Made by a program: the position numbers and the translations under genes. This document shows positions 11,324 to 22,997 of a stretch of 64,000 nucleotides of DNA, piece after piece. Every line of letters starts with the position of its first letter. The first letter of the stretch is position 1. The notes under the pieces are model-generated. The model made no database searches, was not told where the DNA came from, and saw only the letters and a program-made list of their open reading frames with translations. The DNA comes from Bathymodiolus brooksi (Eukaryota > Mollusca > Bivalvia > Mytilida > Modiolidae), in NCBI GenBank assembly GCA_963680875.1, contig OY804588.1:75540829-75604828 (forward strand), read 5' to 3'.

Positions 11324-11608
11324 ATCCTAATGTATTGTTACATTTAGTGTTATACTAATATCTACACATAATATTCAGATGATGTAAATGAAATAGCAAA
11401 TTTAAACAAGTAATTCATCATTACCTTAACCAATCATTAGAAAATATATATGGGACAATTGTAGGAAGGTCACACACACAAGAAACTTGGTCTCAGTTGC
11501 AATTTTATTATTTGTAGTAAACTGTCGTAGGCATATTTATCTGCCTGTATTTACAGTGTATTATATCTTATGTGTTGTTTAAAAGCTATGGACAATATCC
11601 TGATTGGT

Positions 11609-11857
11609 TTAGGTTTGGTTTATGGTGTTTAACGCCACTTTCAACAATATTTCAGTTATATTGTGGCATTCAGTTTTATTGGTGGAGGAAACTGGAGTAC
11701 CCAGTGAAAATCACAAACCTGCGCAAGTCACTGATAAACTTTATAACATAATGTTGTATCGAGTACACCTCGTCAAACTCACAACTTTAGTGATGATAGG
11801 CACTAATTCCACAGGTAGTAAATACAACTACCATATGATCACGACCGTGATGGCCCC
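11609..11857 (-). mobile_element. tRNA-derived SINE, core family
   Basis: Reverse copy of the 5713-5981 family: 'ggtttatggtgtttaacgcc' at the left and the reversed tRNA-like head with 'accatatgatcacgacc' at the right. The core is diverged ('gtacccagtgaaaatcac'). It ends about 45 bp from exon 5 of the six-exon gene. Confidence 0.7.
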
Positions 11858-11901
11858 TGGAAAATATCCTGTGTTGAAAAAATCTATCAACTACTACTTA
11901 C

Positions 11902-12048
11902 AAATGCATGACTGAGTAAAACTGACTTCTTGTCTTCCTCTCTCAGAAAGTTAACACATCTACCAGACAGCAAGGCTATCGCAAGAAACCCAGCGCCCAT
12001 CATACGACAAAGTAGACCATGAGCTGTGTCGAGTTCTGTCAGAGTTGT
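11902..12048 (-). CDS. Exon 5 of the six-exon membrane protein
   Basis: Acceptor AG at 12049-12050 ('aatttgacag') and donor GTAAGT at 11901-11896. Exactly 49 codons, phase 0 on both sides. It starts TTLTELDTAHGLLCRMMGAG, contains the hydrophobic FLAIALLSG, and ends FLREEDKKSVLLSHAF. It aligns by eye with exon 2, sharing an A-H then R then G pattern, a hydrophobic run, F-L-R, charged residues and LL. Confidence 0.85.
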
Positions 12049-12059
12049 CTGTCAAATTA

Positions 12060-12215
12060 ATTAAAATATTTATTGAAGCTTGTAAAGTACATTGTATGCA
12101 TGGTTTGGCAAATTATATGAAATATAAATGAACCTTGTAAAGTACATTGTATGCATGATTTGACAAATTATTTGAAATATTTATGAAGCTTGTTAAATAC
12201 ATTGTATGCATGGTT
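12060..12215. repeat. Three-copy ~60-bp tandem repeat
   Basis: Unit 'gaagcttgtaaagtacattg' with 'tatgcatggtttggcaaatt' and 'atatgaaatattta'; three diverged copies just upstream of the exon 5 acceptor in intron 4. Confidence 0.8.
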
Positions 12216-12470
12216 TGATCAGAATTTAGATTATTTTCTCCAACAAAAAAAACTTACATCAAATCAACAGCGCTTAAAGTAGGTTTTGAAATGAAGTGGC
12301 CCACTGACCAACAGACATGACAATTTAGTGGCCAATTCATAATTTTGGGTACCACATAATAATAATAAATATCAGGTCACCATTAATATATTGTCTGAGA
12401 AATATTTTCATTTTTCAATCTTAAATTACAGACAAACTCAAAGGGACAGATGATTTTTATTAAAATATCT

Positions 12471-12734
12471 AAGGTAAGGTTAGGGTTATGGTGTTTAATG
12501 CCACTTTCAACAATTTTCAGCTATATCGTGGCGGTCAGTTTTATTGGTGGAGGAAACCGGAGTACCCGGAGAAAACCACCGACCTGTCACAGGACACAAT
12601 GTTGTATCGAGTATATCTTGCCATGAACAGAATTCTAACTCACAACTTCAGTCGTGATAGGCACTGATTGCATAGGTAGTTGTAAATCTAACTACCATAC
12701 GATCATGACTACTATCACGACCAGGATGCCCCAT
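12471..12734 (-). mobile_element. tRNA-derived SINE, core family
   Basis: Reverse copy with a well-kept core ('ggaggaaaccggagtacccg', then 'gagaaaaccacc') and tail end 'ggttatggtgtttaatgcca'. The head end is 'accatacgatcatgactac'. Lies in intron 4. Confidence 0.8.
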
Positions 12735-12835
12735 TAAAAAAATATCCAAGTATGCAAGTCATCTGAATGGATTTATATCTCACTTCAATATATCTAAGAA
12801 ACAGCTTATCTAAATTTGAAATAACGAGAGATTAC

Positions 12836-12993
12836 AATAATTAGTCATGGTCGACAATGTGAGATGGGACAATTCCACCTAAAGGTTCTCATTTTCAAGA
12901 CAAAAACAGGGCTTGTTGAGTTTCTGATGGCAGAAAATGTGAACCTGAGGGTGGAATTGTCTCATTTCACATTATTGACTATCGCTGATTATT
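12836..12993. mobile_element. Fold-back MITE
   Basis: About 45-60 bp at the left (from 'aataattagtcatggtcgac' through 'gacaattccacct') pairs imperfectly with the right arm ('ggtggaattgtctcatttca' through 'ctgattatt'), leaving a ~35-bp loop. No coding capacity. No clear target duplication seen. Confidence 0.65.
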
Positions 12994-13487
12994 TTTCTAA
13001 CATTATTTGGCAAATTACCTGAATGACCGCCATTGTAAAAATACTTTACTTCTAATCTATGTGGTTTAATGAAAACTAAATAATATATTTGCATGCGTTT
13101 TAAGTTTATATTGTAGATATAAAATTGTAAATAAACAACTTGAAAGTACTAATACAGTAGGTTACAAGTTGAAGCGATCACAATTTCAACGTTTTTTAAA
13201 GACTAACAGAAAATTAATTGGTTTATTTTTGCAATGTTTTCCCATTGTGATGCAACATTTTATGCCTTGCGACATCAAATAAGGGATATATGTGATGTGA
13301 GATGCATATATCTAAAATCGAATATGCCTGTCAGACATGTACAATCATGTGATAATCAACTGTAAATTGCATGACCTGTAAAAATTGGGTCACCTGATCA
13401 GGATCTGACAGATAAAATGTATTCCATTCATAAAATTATATTTGATCCAAAACAAATTCTAGCAAAAAAAATATGTTCTAAAATTAC

Positions 13488-13688
13488 CTGAAATTTGCAA
13501 GCTATTCGTGGGTAGATGAAAGCTAGTAACCCATGAAGAAACCATATCAAGAAATCAACCCTGATATGAAGATTTCTGTGCATTGTGACTGGCTCAGAAT
13601 AACCTCCCCATTCTGACTGTGTCAATGAATAATACAGAAATCCTCCTAACATTAACACCCATGCTGGTTTCGTATTTTCATATAAAAT
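13488..13688 (-). CDS. Exon 4 of the six-exon membrane protein
   Basis: Acceptor AG at 13689-13690 ('tatattttcag') and donor GTAATT at 13487-13482. Sixty-seven codons, phase 0 on both sides. It opens ILYENTKPAWVLMLGGFLYY, continues SLTQSEWGGYSEP, and ends VDFLIWFLHGLLAFIYP then RIACKFQ. Two hydrophobic segments separated by a polar loop. Parallels exon 1. Confidence 0.87.
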
Positions 13689-13789
13689 CTGAAAATATAA
13701 TATTATGGTTGATTTCCAAAGAAATTTACAGTTCCTAAATAATGTAATTATCAAATGTAAGGTCAATCTCTTCAACATAAGTAACTAGT

Positions 13790-13955
13790 TACTCCCAGTT
13801 TTTAGTGGGGTTCATGTTACTCAATCTCTAATTTTATGTGTATGTCTTGTAGATCACTCTTTGTCCTTTTTTCTTTTGGCCATTGGGCTGACTGTCCTTC
13901 GATATACGGATTCTGATTACCTCCCTTTGGTACCTTCAAACTGTTCTAACTAGTT
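13790..13955 (+). mobile_element. Penelope-like 3' tail copy
   Basis: Contains 'cccagtttttagtggggttc', then 'gttactcaatc', then 'ttttcttttggccattgggc', and ends 'ctccctttggtaccttcaaac'-like sequence. Single, unexpanded copy of the unit amplified at 2390-3990. Confidence 0.6.
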
Positions 13956-14165
13956 ACCTGAGCCGATGTTGGCTATCCTTGCTCCCAAAGATTTAAAAAT
14001 GACTTGGCTTTCCAGTTTTCTGAAATCGAGTGTACCTGATGAAGGTTATTCCAGAAACGTGTTGTGTTCACTAAATTAGATATCTACGTTTTTATTAAGT
14101 TAAAGAGAAGTAAAAATATCATCATTGTAGGTTATATACATACAGATATATCTCATTGTGTATAA

Positions 14166-16235
14166 GTCTCAGGGGCAGATAATAATACGTTAAAATATCC
14201 CAGTATGTGAGGAATTGTTGCAGGGGTAGTTAATAATACGCTAAAATATCCCAGTCAGACATGGGTTAATCGTAATTTGTAATCGTAGTCGGTTGTAATC
14301 GATTACATTTTTCATGTAATCGAATGTAATCTGTAATCGGACATTTTTTAGATTACATGTAATCGTAATGTAATCGATTGCATTCATTTTGACCCTGTAA
14401 TCATGGTTACTTTCTGATTACATTTAGATTACTTTTCATCATTTTGACTTATTTTGTCTTAACTGAAACATATATCTCCTTAGATATTTAATGTATGATT
14501 TATGTAAATGAATTTTCTTCATGAAATTTATTAAACAAATAATGTAGATATTATTATATGCTTAATTGCAATCAAAACTATCACAGCTACAAAGAATATT
14601 AAGTATAAATTATGACTTCAAAGACTTGATCTCCAAACAAATAATATCTCAATTTCAATTTCTTTAGGGTTTCAAAAATTCAATGAAAACAGTTTGTCGG
14701 CTTGTGTAAAACACAACAAGCTCTAAAATTTAAAATTATCTGACACAATTTTCAAGATTTCATATATGAAATTGCTTCTATGAAAGACTATCACCATGTC
14801 CTCATGATTTGCATAAGATAAAGAAATATTTTATATAAACCAAAACATAGGTATCTCATGAAGATTTTCTTATACAAGTTTAAAAAGAGATTTAAATTTC
14901 AATAAAGATATTATATAAAAAGCAAAATATAAATTATAATTTTCAGAAACATTTATTTATGATGCTCGTACATACATGTATATTACAAATTAACTGATAA
15001 ATAGCAAGCTGTAATATTTGTAAAAATTTTGATTTTTTTTTAAAGAATATTCTAATGGGGCTTATATCTGATATTCAGATATATGTGATATTTCTGCTTT
15101 TTATTTTGGTGCTGATTTTCCTTTTAATATTGGAATGTATGATAATTTTTTCATTACTTGTGGGTTACTATGCAACTTGTAATGGATATTTTATTAAACC
15201 TATTTACATAAATTAAGGATTTAGTTTTCATATTTAGACCGAGAAATTATGTACATTTTTAAGCAAGTTTTTAGAATCAGAACGATTTTTGCTTTTTTAT
15301 CTTCGGAATTATATATCAAGGACAAACATTCAAATGGTATGAAATTTAGTAAGGTGATTGTTACATAATTTGGTGTCATGAATAATACATTAATTACAAA
15401 TTTTATCAGGTAATTAACTGCTAGTTTATTATCCCCAATAGACTTTCACAGGATGTTTGAAATTATTTGATATATATTATTAAAATGGGCAAATGTATGT
15501 TATAATATTTACTAATAGTATAAGATGGAATCAATATTGGTCATATATAGTACATTTTTTGTAATAAGAGAAGACATATTTTATGAAAAATTGGAAAATG
15601 AGAATAGCTGTTTATGATTTACAATGTACTGTTTGTTATTGCATGTAATGATCACATTACAACTGCATTGTAATTTTATAGTTCTGATTAAGAAATACAT
15701 TTAAAAAAAGAAGAAGAGATATTGGACAGATGCACACGAGACAAAATAACATAAAACACTAATGTATTGGTTGTCATGACATTAAATGTAATCAGTAATG
15801 TAATCGATTACATTTACAAAGTGATTGTAATTTAATCGATTACATTTGAAAACTGATGTAATCGTAATGTAATGTAATCATGAAAATTGCAAAGTAATTG
15901 TAATGTAATCGATTACATTTGAAAGTAATTGACTCCAAGTCTGATCCCAGTATGTGAGGAATTGTTGCAGGGGCAGATAATAATACGCTAAAATATCCCA
16001 GTATGTGAGTAATTGTTGCAGGGGCAGATACATGTAATAATACGTTAAAATATCCCAGTATGTGAGGAATTGTTGCAGGGGCAGATAATAATACGCTAAA
16101 ATATCCCAGTGAGTAATTGTTGCAGGGGCAGATAATAATACGCTAAAATATCCCAGTATGTGAGTAATTGTTGCAGGGGCAGATAATAATACGTTAAAAT
16201 ATCCCAGTATGTGAGGAATTGTTGCTTAACGCCCA
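14166..16235. repeat. ~51-57 bp minisatellite split by a hAT-type insert
   Basis: Unit 'taatacgctaaaatatccca' with 'gtatgtgaggaattgttgca' and 'ggggcagata'. About two copies lie at 14166-14255 and about five at 15944-16235; between them sits the 1688-bp element at 14256-15943. Variants: gctaaa/gttaaa, gagg/gagt, and a 'catg' expansion near 16030. Confidence 0.9.
14256..15943. mobile_element. Non-autonomous hAT-type element
   Basis: Eight-base duplication ATCCCAGT flanks it (14248-14255 and 15944-15951). It begins CAGACATGGG and ends in the complement of CAGACTTGGA. An 8-bp duplication with CAG..CTG ends is the hAT pattern. Subterminal regions (14275-14440 and 15780-15925) are packed with 'taatcgattaca'-type palindromic motifs, like the clustered transposase-binding motifs of hAT elements. 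The AT-rich interior has no transposase-sized frame. Lies in intron 3 of the six-exon gene. Confidence 0.8.
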
Positions 16236-16385
16236 GTGAGTAATTTTTCAGCCATATCATGGCGAGAACAAGTTACATTTCTATGAGATGATGAAGATGT
16301 CCGCTTTGTAAAAGACTGGCACACTTTTTATAGTGCTAGCTCACTGAAACAATAGTCAGCAGGTTAGACGTGTTGCTCTACTCAG

Positions 16386-16751
16386 CAGGGTTGGCAAAAA
16401 ACTGGTTTTAACCGGTCAATACTGGTCGATTGGAGTAAAAGCCAGATAGGATTATGTAAATTGATTCCTAAGAGTGTCTTTTTAGTGGAGGTATCTATTT
16501 TTAACTTGTAATGATTTTAAGCTAGTATTTCTTTAATTTAATAAAATAAAATATTATATTTATATTTGTTACACAAGACAATTTTATAATATAGAAAACT
16601 GTTTCGCTAAACATTGTATTGTTTCAAGCTGGCCACTTTTATTGGTCAATATTACTAGTATTGACTGGGCCGGTGATCAATACTGGTCGATTGGAGTAAA
16701 AGCCAGATAGGATTATGTAAATGTAGATTATGTAGATTCCTAAGAGGGTCG
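16386..16751. mobile_element. Probable hAT-type relic
   Basis: Left end 'cagggttggcaaaaaactgg' followed by 'ttttaaccggt' has a hAT-like terminus. An inner segment ('caatactggtcgattggagt', then 'aaaagccagataggattatg') is repeated at 16417 and 16677. A 7-bp direct repeat, tactcag, lies at 16379-16385 and 16752-16758. The right terminal repeat is missing, so the assignment is tentative. Confidence 0.45.
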
Positions 16752-16769
16752 TACTCAGCCATATTATCT

Positions 16770-17570
16770 TGAAACTGAGCCAACCAGTCTTTGCTCTTTC
16801 TGATTAACTCTACTTACTTAGCAACAAAGACCATGTTTATAGTCTTTGGTGTGACATGACCGTGGCTTGAATCCATGATCAACCACACTCAAGGTGGGCA
16901 TGCTAATCATTACACCCCTGAGGCAGTTAGCATTTGAGTTATACAGGATAAATTAATCTGAAAACTACTAACTGGATTTCTAAAACAGTTTATTGTTGTC
17001 ATCGTTTGAGTTTAACGATTTAAGGTGAGAGGTGTTTGTTTGTTTTGTTGATATTGGTGGAATTGTTGACTAATGACCAACAGTGTTTGAACTGTCTTTT
17101 CTCAGTCACACCACAAGTATACATTTATAACTGAAATACTGCTAAAGCTGGTGTTAAACATCAATCAATCTTTTCTCAGTCATGTTGTATTTCCAGTAAG
17201 CACCATAAACTAAAACTTTATAAACTACCACCTAATGTACATGTAGCTTCATGCTAAGTTTGGTGCCAATAAGCCATGTGGTTTCAGAAAATAAGATTGG
17301 AATATGAAAAGTTTACAGATGACGACGATGACAGGTCAGCAAACAACAGTGTTCCCGCTAACCCACTTGCCCAAAATCATTAAAACTGGATTCGGAGAAG
17401 TGAAAATTATGAAAGAATTTGTTTGAATAATTAGAAATTTTTTCTAAATTTGGCTTTCGGGTAAGTAGGGGGAAAAGTTAAGGCAAAGACTGTAACAAAA
17501 AGGAGTTCTCTAGAGTACTTGATTAGAGACATATTTCTTTTACTATTTAAATATTACATTTTTTGAACAA
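16770..17570. other. Intronic sequence without a gene
   Basis: No supported exon. A SINE 3' tail fragment lies at about 17120-17168 ('ataactgaaatactgctaaa', 'gctggtgttaaacatcaatc'). Around 17195-17340 a dispersed-repeat-like 'tttggtgccaataagccat' block occurs. Confidence 0.4.
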
Positions 17571-17579
17571 TCTACTTAC

Positions 17580-17660
17580 TTTTAAGTTGATGTTATTCTT
17601 TTTGTTTCCTGCTGCAGTCCATACAGTAGAATATATCAACATACCAATAGTGGCCATGTA
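17580..17660 (-). CDS. Exon 3 of the six-exon membrane protein
   Basis: Acceptor AG at 17661-17662 ('acattttacag') and donor GTAAGT at 17579-17574. Twenty-seven codons, phase 0 on both sides: YMATIGMLIYSTVW then TAAGNKKNNINLK. One hydrophobic segment and a short basic/polar loop. It is short, but position, phase and splice consensus all fit; without it the protein would lack the helix closing the first half. Confidence 0.8.
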
Positions 17661-17902
17661 CTGTAAAATGTAATAAACTTGTATCACACAATTGAATCAC
17701 AATTTTACATGGCATACAATGTATATATTCAATATTTCATGAATTTTGTTCTAAATTGGTGAAAAAATTTACTAAATGTGAATCGTTATATTCTACAGCA
17801 TTTTTTTTTTCATTTTTTTTTTTCAAAAGAATTGAAGCTCAATTTAAATAAAATCAAGAATTATATTTGAAGAATGATCAGTAAACATATCCCTTAAATA
17901 CA

Positions 17903-17955
17903 ACCATATAACTGAAATATTGTTGGCGTTAAACACCATAAATCAAACTAAACCA
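17903..17955 (+). mobile_element. SINE 3' tail fragment
   Basis: 'ataactgaaatattgttggc' then 'gttaaacaccataaatcaaa': the tail of the core-family SINE without head or core. Confidence 0.6.
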
Positions 17956-18222
17956 CCTATAATACATGTACATCTACTGTAACCATGGTAACTGTGACTT
18001 CCTGTTACAATATTATAACATATGACAATGAAACCTAATATTGTGTTAATTCAACTTCAGTGTTTTACTTCTAAGATCTGTCTTAATCATGTCTTGTCTA
18101 AATATAGTGTCAGATCTATTTTGTCATTGAGTCACCATTTAACCATGAAGACTCCTATCATTTCTTTTTTATTATTGCTACTACACAAATATTCAATATA
18201 TATCATGCTTATTAATATGTTT

Positions 18223-18482
18223 CGGGGCCGCTGTGGGCTGTGATCATATGGTAGTTAGATTTACAACTACAGTGTACCTATAAAATCGGTGCCTAATACC
18301 ACTAAAGTTGTGAGTTCGAACCCCGTTCATGACAAGGTGTACTCAATACAACATTATGTGATAGTTTGTCAGTGACTTGCGACAGGTTGGTGGTTTTCTC
18401 CGGTTTCCTCCACCAATAAAACTGACCGCCACGATATAACTGATATATTGTTGAAAGTGACGTAAAACACCATAAACTAAAC
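18223..18482 (+). mobile_element. tRNA-derived SINE, core family, full length
   Basis: Forward copy. Head from 'ggggccgctgtgggctgtga' with a B-box-like 'gagttcgaaccc' (18312-18323), then the core 'ggtggttttctccggtttcc' with 'tccaccaataaaactgac', and the tail 'gacgtaaaacaccataaac'. Head, core and tail are in one piece, so this is a good reference copy for the window. Confidence 0.85.
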
Positions 18483-18783
18483 TACTATTAACGTTTCACA
18501 ATTTATATCTAATCTTATTCTTTATTCATTTGATAAGGATTGCCAACCACAAATAATTGTGATATAGATCTCAAACTTTTGACTTGTGTTAGTGGATCAG
18601 TGTTGAACAAATTAAAAAATCACACTTAATATTAAATTTAATTAGATGTGGTACCTACATGTATATAGAGATAGGTAAAATAAATAACAATTTTTAATCT
18701 CATCTCTATTAGACATACATTGTGTAATTGGAAATAAAAATTTATTAAATACTAAAATTTAGAGATAAAGGGGGACAACTTAC

Positions 18784-18927
18784 CACTGTTCTAACCCATA
18801 GAAGAGATGTTTTTACAGTAGGGTCTGTCGATTTCCGTAGTAAGAAGTGGACTAAAGCATCTGTCAGTAAAAGTATACCAACACATCTTATCTCTTGTAA
18901 GTGAAGAGCATCTGCTTTATTCTTAAC
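18784..18927 (-). CDS. Exon 2 of the six-exon membrane protein
   Basis: Acceptor AG at 18928-18929 ('gattatttcag') and donor GTAAGT at 18783-18778. Forty-eight codons, phase 0 on both sides. VKNKADALHLQEIRCVGILL begins it, followed by LTDALVHFLLRK, then STDPTVKTSLLWVRTV. One clear helix and the start of the next. Parallels exon 5. Confidence 0.86.
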
Positions 18928-18999
18928 CTGAAATAATCAATCAATACATATGATAACAATTTATCATGTTTTTCAATGTTGATGATTAAGTAAATTATA

Positions 19000-19480
19000 G
19001 AAATATAGAATCAACTTTCGACATAGCTTAACTATATATATATGCACACGTTTATCCAGAGATTACGTGTCAGATTTTGGAAAGTTTTCTGAAGTCGTTG
19101 CTATATTTTTATACTTCTTGTAGTGTCAGTAGTGAAGATGGCCTAACAAAAGGAAATGTTCAAAACAATAAACATTTATCCAATTTAGGACATAAATACA
19201 ATATTCAAAGGTATGGAAGCTTGTAGAATACATGTATATAGTGTATTTATTGAACCAAATGGTACTTACATGTACATGTATTCGACAAACTCAACAAATG
19301 AGATCATAGTACCCATATGACCCGACCTCAGTGATTTGTCTGTGTGGGGATTCTTTCACTCAATTAAACATAATACTGCTGTGAAGTTTTTTAAATATAC
19401 ATGTATGTAAATATGTGAGATTTACAGAATTTAGACCAAACTTCAAAGTCAATTCGACATATTTCTCATATATTTCAGAC
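19000..19480. other. Intronic sequence without a gene
   Basis: AT-rich, with several 'tacatgtat'-type motifs. No exon or mobile element recognised before the LINE. Confidence 0.4.
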
Positions 19481-19729
19481 TTAAATGTGTGATAATTTGT
19501 ACAGATTACTGCAATCTAATTGAATCAGATCTTGAATTCCCACCCTTTTCGAGTGATACAGGAGGACATATCAGAAAAGGGGGAGCAATTCAAAATCTAA
19601 AATATAATTATACTGGGAATAACTGGGACAATAATATATTATTTCCGACTCCTGTACCTGTGAGAGTAACCATGCTTGTAATGAGTTTTATGTCAAAACC
19701 TTTTTACCATTTATAATTAAATTGACTGT

Positions 19730-20752
19730 CTGTACAAATGGATAACAAACCTGGAATTACGAAGGTGAAATGGGAAAAAGTCGACAAGGAATGGTATGAG
19801 GTAGTTCTGAGGGAGAATATCAGCAGCATTAAACACAAATTAGTAACAGGAGATACACCAATTGGAGAGAATATACTTGAAACTTGTGAAATCATGAAAT
19901 CAGCAGCGATAACCTCATCATCAAACAAAGCTATTTTTAAATCGAAGCCAAAATTGAAGGTATGGACAAACGAAATTAAAACAGCAATCTCAAACTCAAG
20001 ATCAAAATATAAAATCTGGAGAGATAATGGAAAACCATCAGAAGTTGAAAACATAAACTTACAAGAGAAAAAGAAGGCAAAAAGGCACTTAAGGAAGACA
20101 ATCCACATAGAACAAGCAAAAAAAAGAAATAAAGAAAAGGAGCTCATTCTGGAGACAAAAACCAAAGACATGAAACTATTCCATAAATTAGTACGAAACA
20201 ACAGAAAGAAAGGAATAGATGCAATTACAGAGCTGTGTGCTAATGGTAAGGACTATAAAGGGAAGGGAAATGTGGTCAAGGCATTTCAGGACCACTTCCG
20301 CAAATTAGCAACATTCAGCCAGCAAGGCAAGATTGACTCGCCATACCACAACATGGTAGATGAAGATATTGAAACCCTAAATGTACTTGCACGAAACAGA
20401 AATGTTACGGCAGTGAACGCGGATGAAATAACCAAGGCAATAAAATCCGTAAATAAAGGAAAATCAGCTGACTTCCATGGTATCACAATTGAGCATATCA
20501 TCTTCGTAGGAGGTGAAATGGAGGTTCTTATCCTGTTTATCAACAGTATTTTCGAATATGGGGAAATACCTGAAATTTTGAAAATGGGCCTACTATCGCC
20601 AGTGTACAAAAATAAAGGAACAAAACAACAAGCGTCAAATTATAGAGGTATAACTGTACTTCCAGTGATAAGTAAAATCATTGAGACCATAATTAAAAAC
20701 AGAACTCAAAAGCTAGTGCTTAAGACTCAAAACAGGACCCAACGGGGTTTCA
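19730..20752 (+). pseudogene. LINE reverse transcriptase, N-terminal part (5'-truncated)
   Basis: An open frame from 19738 carries the linker upstream of a non-LTR reverse transcriptase and its finger region. The linker has basic KKKAKRHLRKTIHIEQAKKR-type sequence and a FHKLVRNNRKK motif. Near residues 280-320 come GLLSPVYKNKG and SNYRGITVLPVISKIIE, classic LINE RT motifs. The upstream endonuclease is absent apart from possible remnants at 19489-19716. The frame is broken at 20753 by a 91-bp insertion. It sits in intron 1 of the six-exon gene, in the opposite orientation to it. Clade not assigned. Confidence 0.85.
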
Positions 20753-20843
20753 TTCACAGGCACTTGTTTCTGGTTGGAGAAGATCCAGTGGTGAAACCAC
20801 AGGCACTTGTTTCTGGTACCAGAAACAAGTGCCTGTGGTTTCA
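20753..20843. other. 91-bp snap-back insertion creating an 88-bp perfect palindrome
   Basis: Positions 20774-20817 and 20818-20861 are exact reverse complements, with no spacer (centre GGTACC). Deleting 20753-20843 rejoins 'cggggtttca' to 'ccactggatcttc', which restores the RT motif GF-TTGSSPMNSAL in one frame. The insert therefore includes an inverted copy of the LINE's own downstream bases plus a 'caggcacttgtttctgg' segment present three times (two direct, one inverted). 91 is not a multiple of three and accounts for the frame change between the two RT halves. Confidence 0.85.
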
Positions 20844-21998
20844 CCACTGGATCTTCTCCAATGAATTCAGCACTTATTGTAGAGGAGTGTTATAGAGAGG
20901 CAAAGGACAACAACATCGATTTCCAACCAATCCTGCTTGATGTAAAAGCGACATTCGATACCGTCGTCCATAGTCACATGCTCAGGAGAGTTTTTCTGGC
21001 AGGAATCGACAATAGGCATTGGACTCTAATCAAAAGCTTGCATGAAAATGCCAAAAGTTCGGTAAAACCGTTTAATGTCAATCAAGGTGTACGATAGGGT
21101 GGATTTTTGCAATCTTTATATTAATCCATTTTTGGACAGACTGGAAACATCAGGATTGGGCTTAAAAATCGGAAACATCAGTGTTAGCAATACCTCATGC
21201 GCTGACGAAATAGTTCTGATTAGCGAAATACCAGATGAGGCACAAACACTAGTCAACATGGCTACCGACTTCGCATTCATGGAAGGATACAAACTTCAAC
21301 CAACTAAAAGTGTTGTTATAAATGTGTCATCCAAAAAGAATCAGACATACAACAGCAAGTCGCCCTTACAAATGGGAAGTAACAATATGCCTTTAGTTGA
21401 CAACGCCGTACATCTCGGGATTATAAGGACAACATCGCTAAAGGGAAATACGATAACAAATGTTGAGAACATAAATAAAGCAAGGAGAAGTGTGTATGGT
21501 CTATTTAGCAGTGGATTTCATAGTTATAATGGTCTAGATGTCGACACTATGCTTCACTTATACAAGATCTACATACTACCTGTCTTACTATGTGGGCTAG
21601 AATTGATATTACCACAAGGACCTCAACTTGAACAGTTGGAAATTGCTCAAAAGAAGCTACTCAAGCAAATATTAGCGCTCCCCAACAGTGTGGTGGACAT
21701 AGCAGTTTATATTTTAACTGGAATATTGCCAATAGAGGCACAGATACATATCTGAGCTCTTGGAACTATTCAACAATGTTTGCCATCAAGCCGAGGATTC
21801 CTCCGAAAAAGCCCTTGCCAGGCGACAACTAACAGTGAAGCCGGATTCTAGTGCAAGTTGGTTTGTGGGAATCAAGCACATCCAAAGGAAATACGAATTA
21901 AAAGAAGCACAAATTTATCTTGACGTGCCAGAAAAGAAAACAAAGTGGACTCGTACTGTGAAAGAGGCAAAGTTTAAGAAGTGGGTAGACAAAATAAC
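20844..21998 (+). pseudogene. LINE reverse transcriptase palm/thumb, frameshifted
   Basis: Continues the RT: SPMNSALIVEECYREA, then a palm motif DVKATFDTVVHSHMLRRV where an F-D pair is expected, then QGVR followed by TAG where RQGG is expected. After a further frame change come YINPFLDRLE and SCADEIVLIS, a degenerate form of the YADD box in which the second aspartate is Glu. The thumb follows, then another frame change near 21755 into FNNVCHQAEDSSEKALARRQ. It ends at the 9-bp target site of the transposon at 21999. At least three frame changes and one stop make it inactive. Confidence 0.85.
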
Positions 21999-22997
21999 GG
22001 GGTCGTCTCATTACTCCGACAGTTATTTCTCCGACACTCATAACTCTGACAGTCATTACTCCGACACTCATTCCATACTGTATCATCATATCCTATCTAA
22101 TCGCAACTCCAAACAACTATAGGATAATTGCACTGAGTGGATATTGAAAATATGATTATGAGTGCAGCAAAACATATCAGATTAAACGAGTGTGCGGAAC
22201 TTGCTACGCACACAAGTTTAATCTGAATGCGTTTCGGCACGAGTGATCACATATTCAATATTCACGACGTGCAATTGATTATTATATTTATTTCATTGAG
22301 GAAAATAAAAGATATAGTCGAAAATTTAGATGAAATATGTTTTCAGTGTTCCTGCGCGTCAATGTTTACTTAGCGACGTCGCTTAGGACATATGTTTTTG
22401 ACCATACCATTTAACATGTTTTACTATAATGCTCTGAAATATGGGAACTTTTTATTAGAAACTTTGGACACTTTTCCCTTGTTGAAGGATGCATACACAC
22501 AGTCCAGAAAAGTATTGGTCGCGGGTAGTACGGGTCTCTTCAACAAACCCAATTCCGTACGCATCTGATGCAATGGTAGGTACATGTAGGTGTCGCTCAA
22601 CTATGAGATGACTTGATAACTTGAAAAGGTAGGCCATGTATTTTTGCTATCCTAAATTTTGAGGAAAATATGACGGGAATCGAAGAAACAAACTAATCAG
22701 AGAAAGCATTTTTATTAGATCTACGTGAAATAATATTTTCTTTAGTAAAAAATATTTTGTTGGGTCGCGCTGAAAAGCTTTAAAAACAATAGCGCTGCAT
22801 ACGAAAAAAACTTCCGACTCCGGGATAAAAACCATGCCCCTTTCAAGTTAAATGAGCAATCCCATATTGCATTTGGATTGCTAAAAGCGCCAGAATTGCA
22901 AAGACTATCGGTCACTGTCGAAGTATTAAGAGTCAGAGTAATGATTGTCGGAGTAATAAGTGTCGGAGTAATGACTGTCGGAGTAATGACATTATCC
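21999..22997. mobile_element. Non-autonomous TIR transposon (MULE-like) nested in the LINE
   Basis: The 9-base duplication CAAAATAAC flanks it (21990-21998 and 22998-23006). Ends begin GGGGTCGTCTCATTACTCCG and, reversed, GGGATAATGTCATTACTCCG. The inverted ends (about 70-90 bp) are built from tandem ~12-15 bp 'cattactccgacag/ac' units. Excision to one target copy joins the LINE codons KWVDKIT to SLTPLYKG in frame. A 9-bp duplication with long ends suggests the Mutator-like superfamily; there is no transposase inside, so the superfamily is inferred. Confidence 0.85.

Noticed and set aside
19489..19716. LINE endonuclease C-terminus upstream of the RT
   Set aside because: Only a weak hint (PVPVRVTML) of the motif usually ending the domain; not enough to call.
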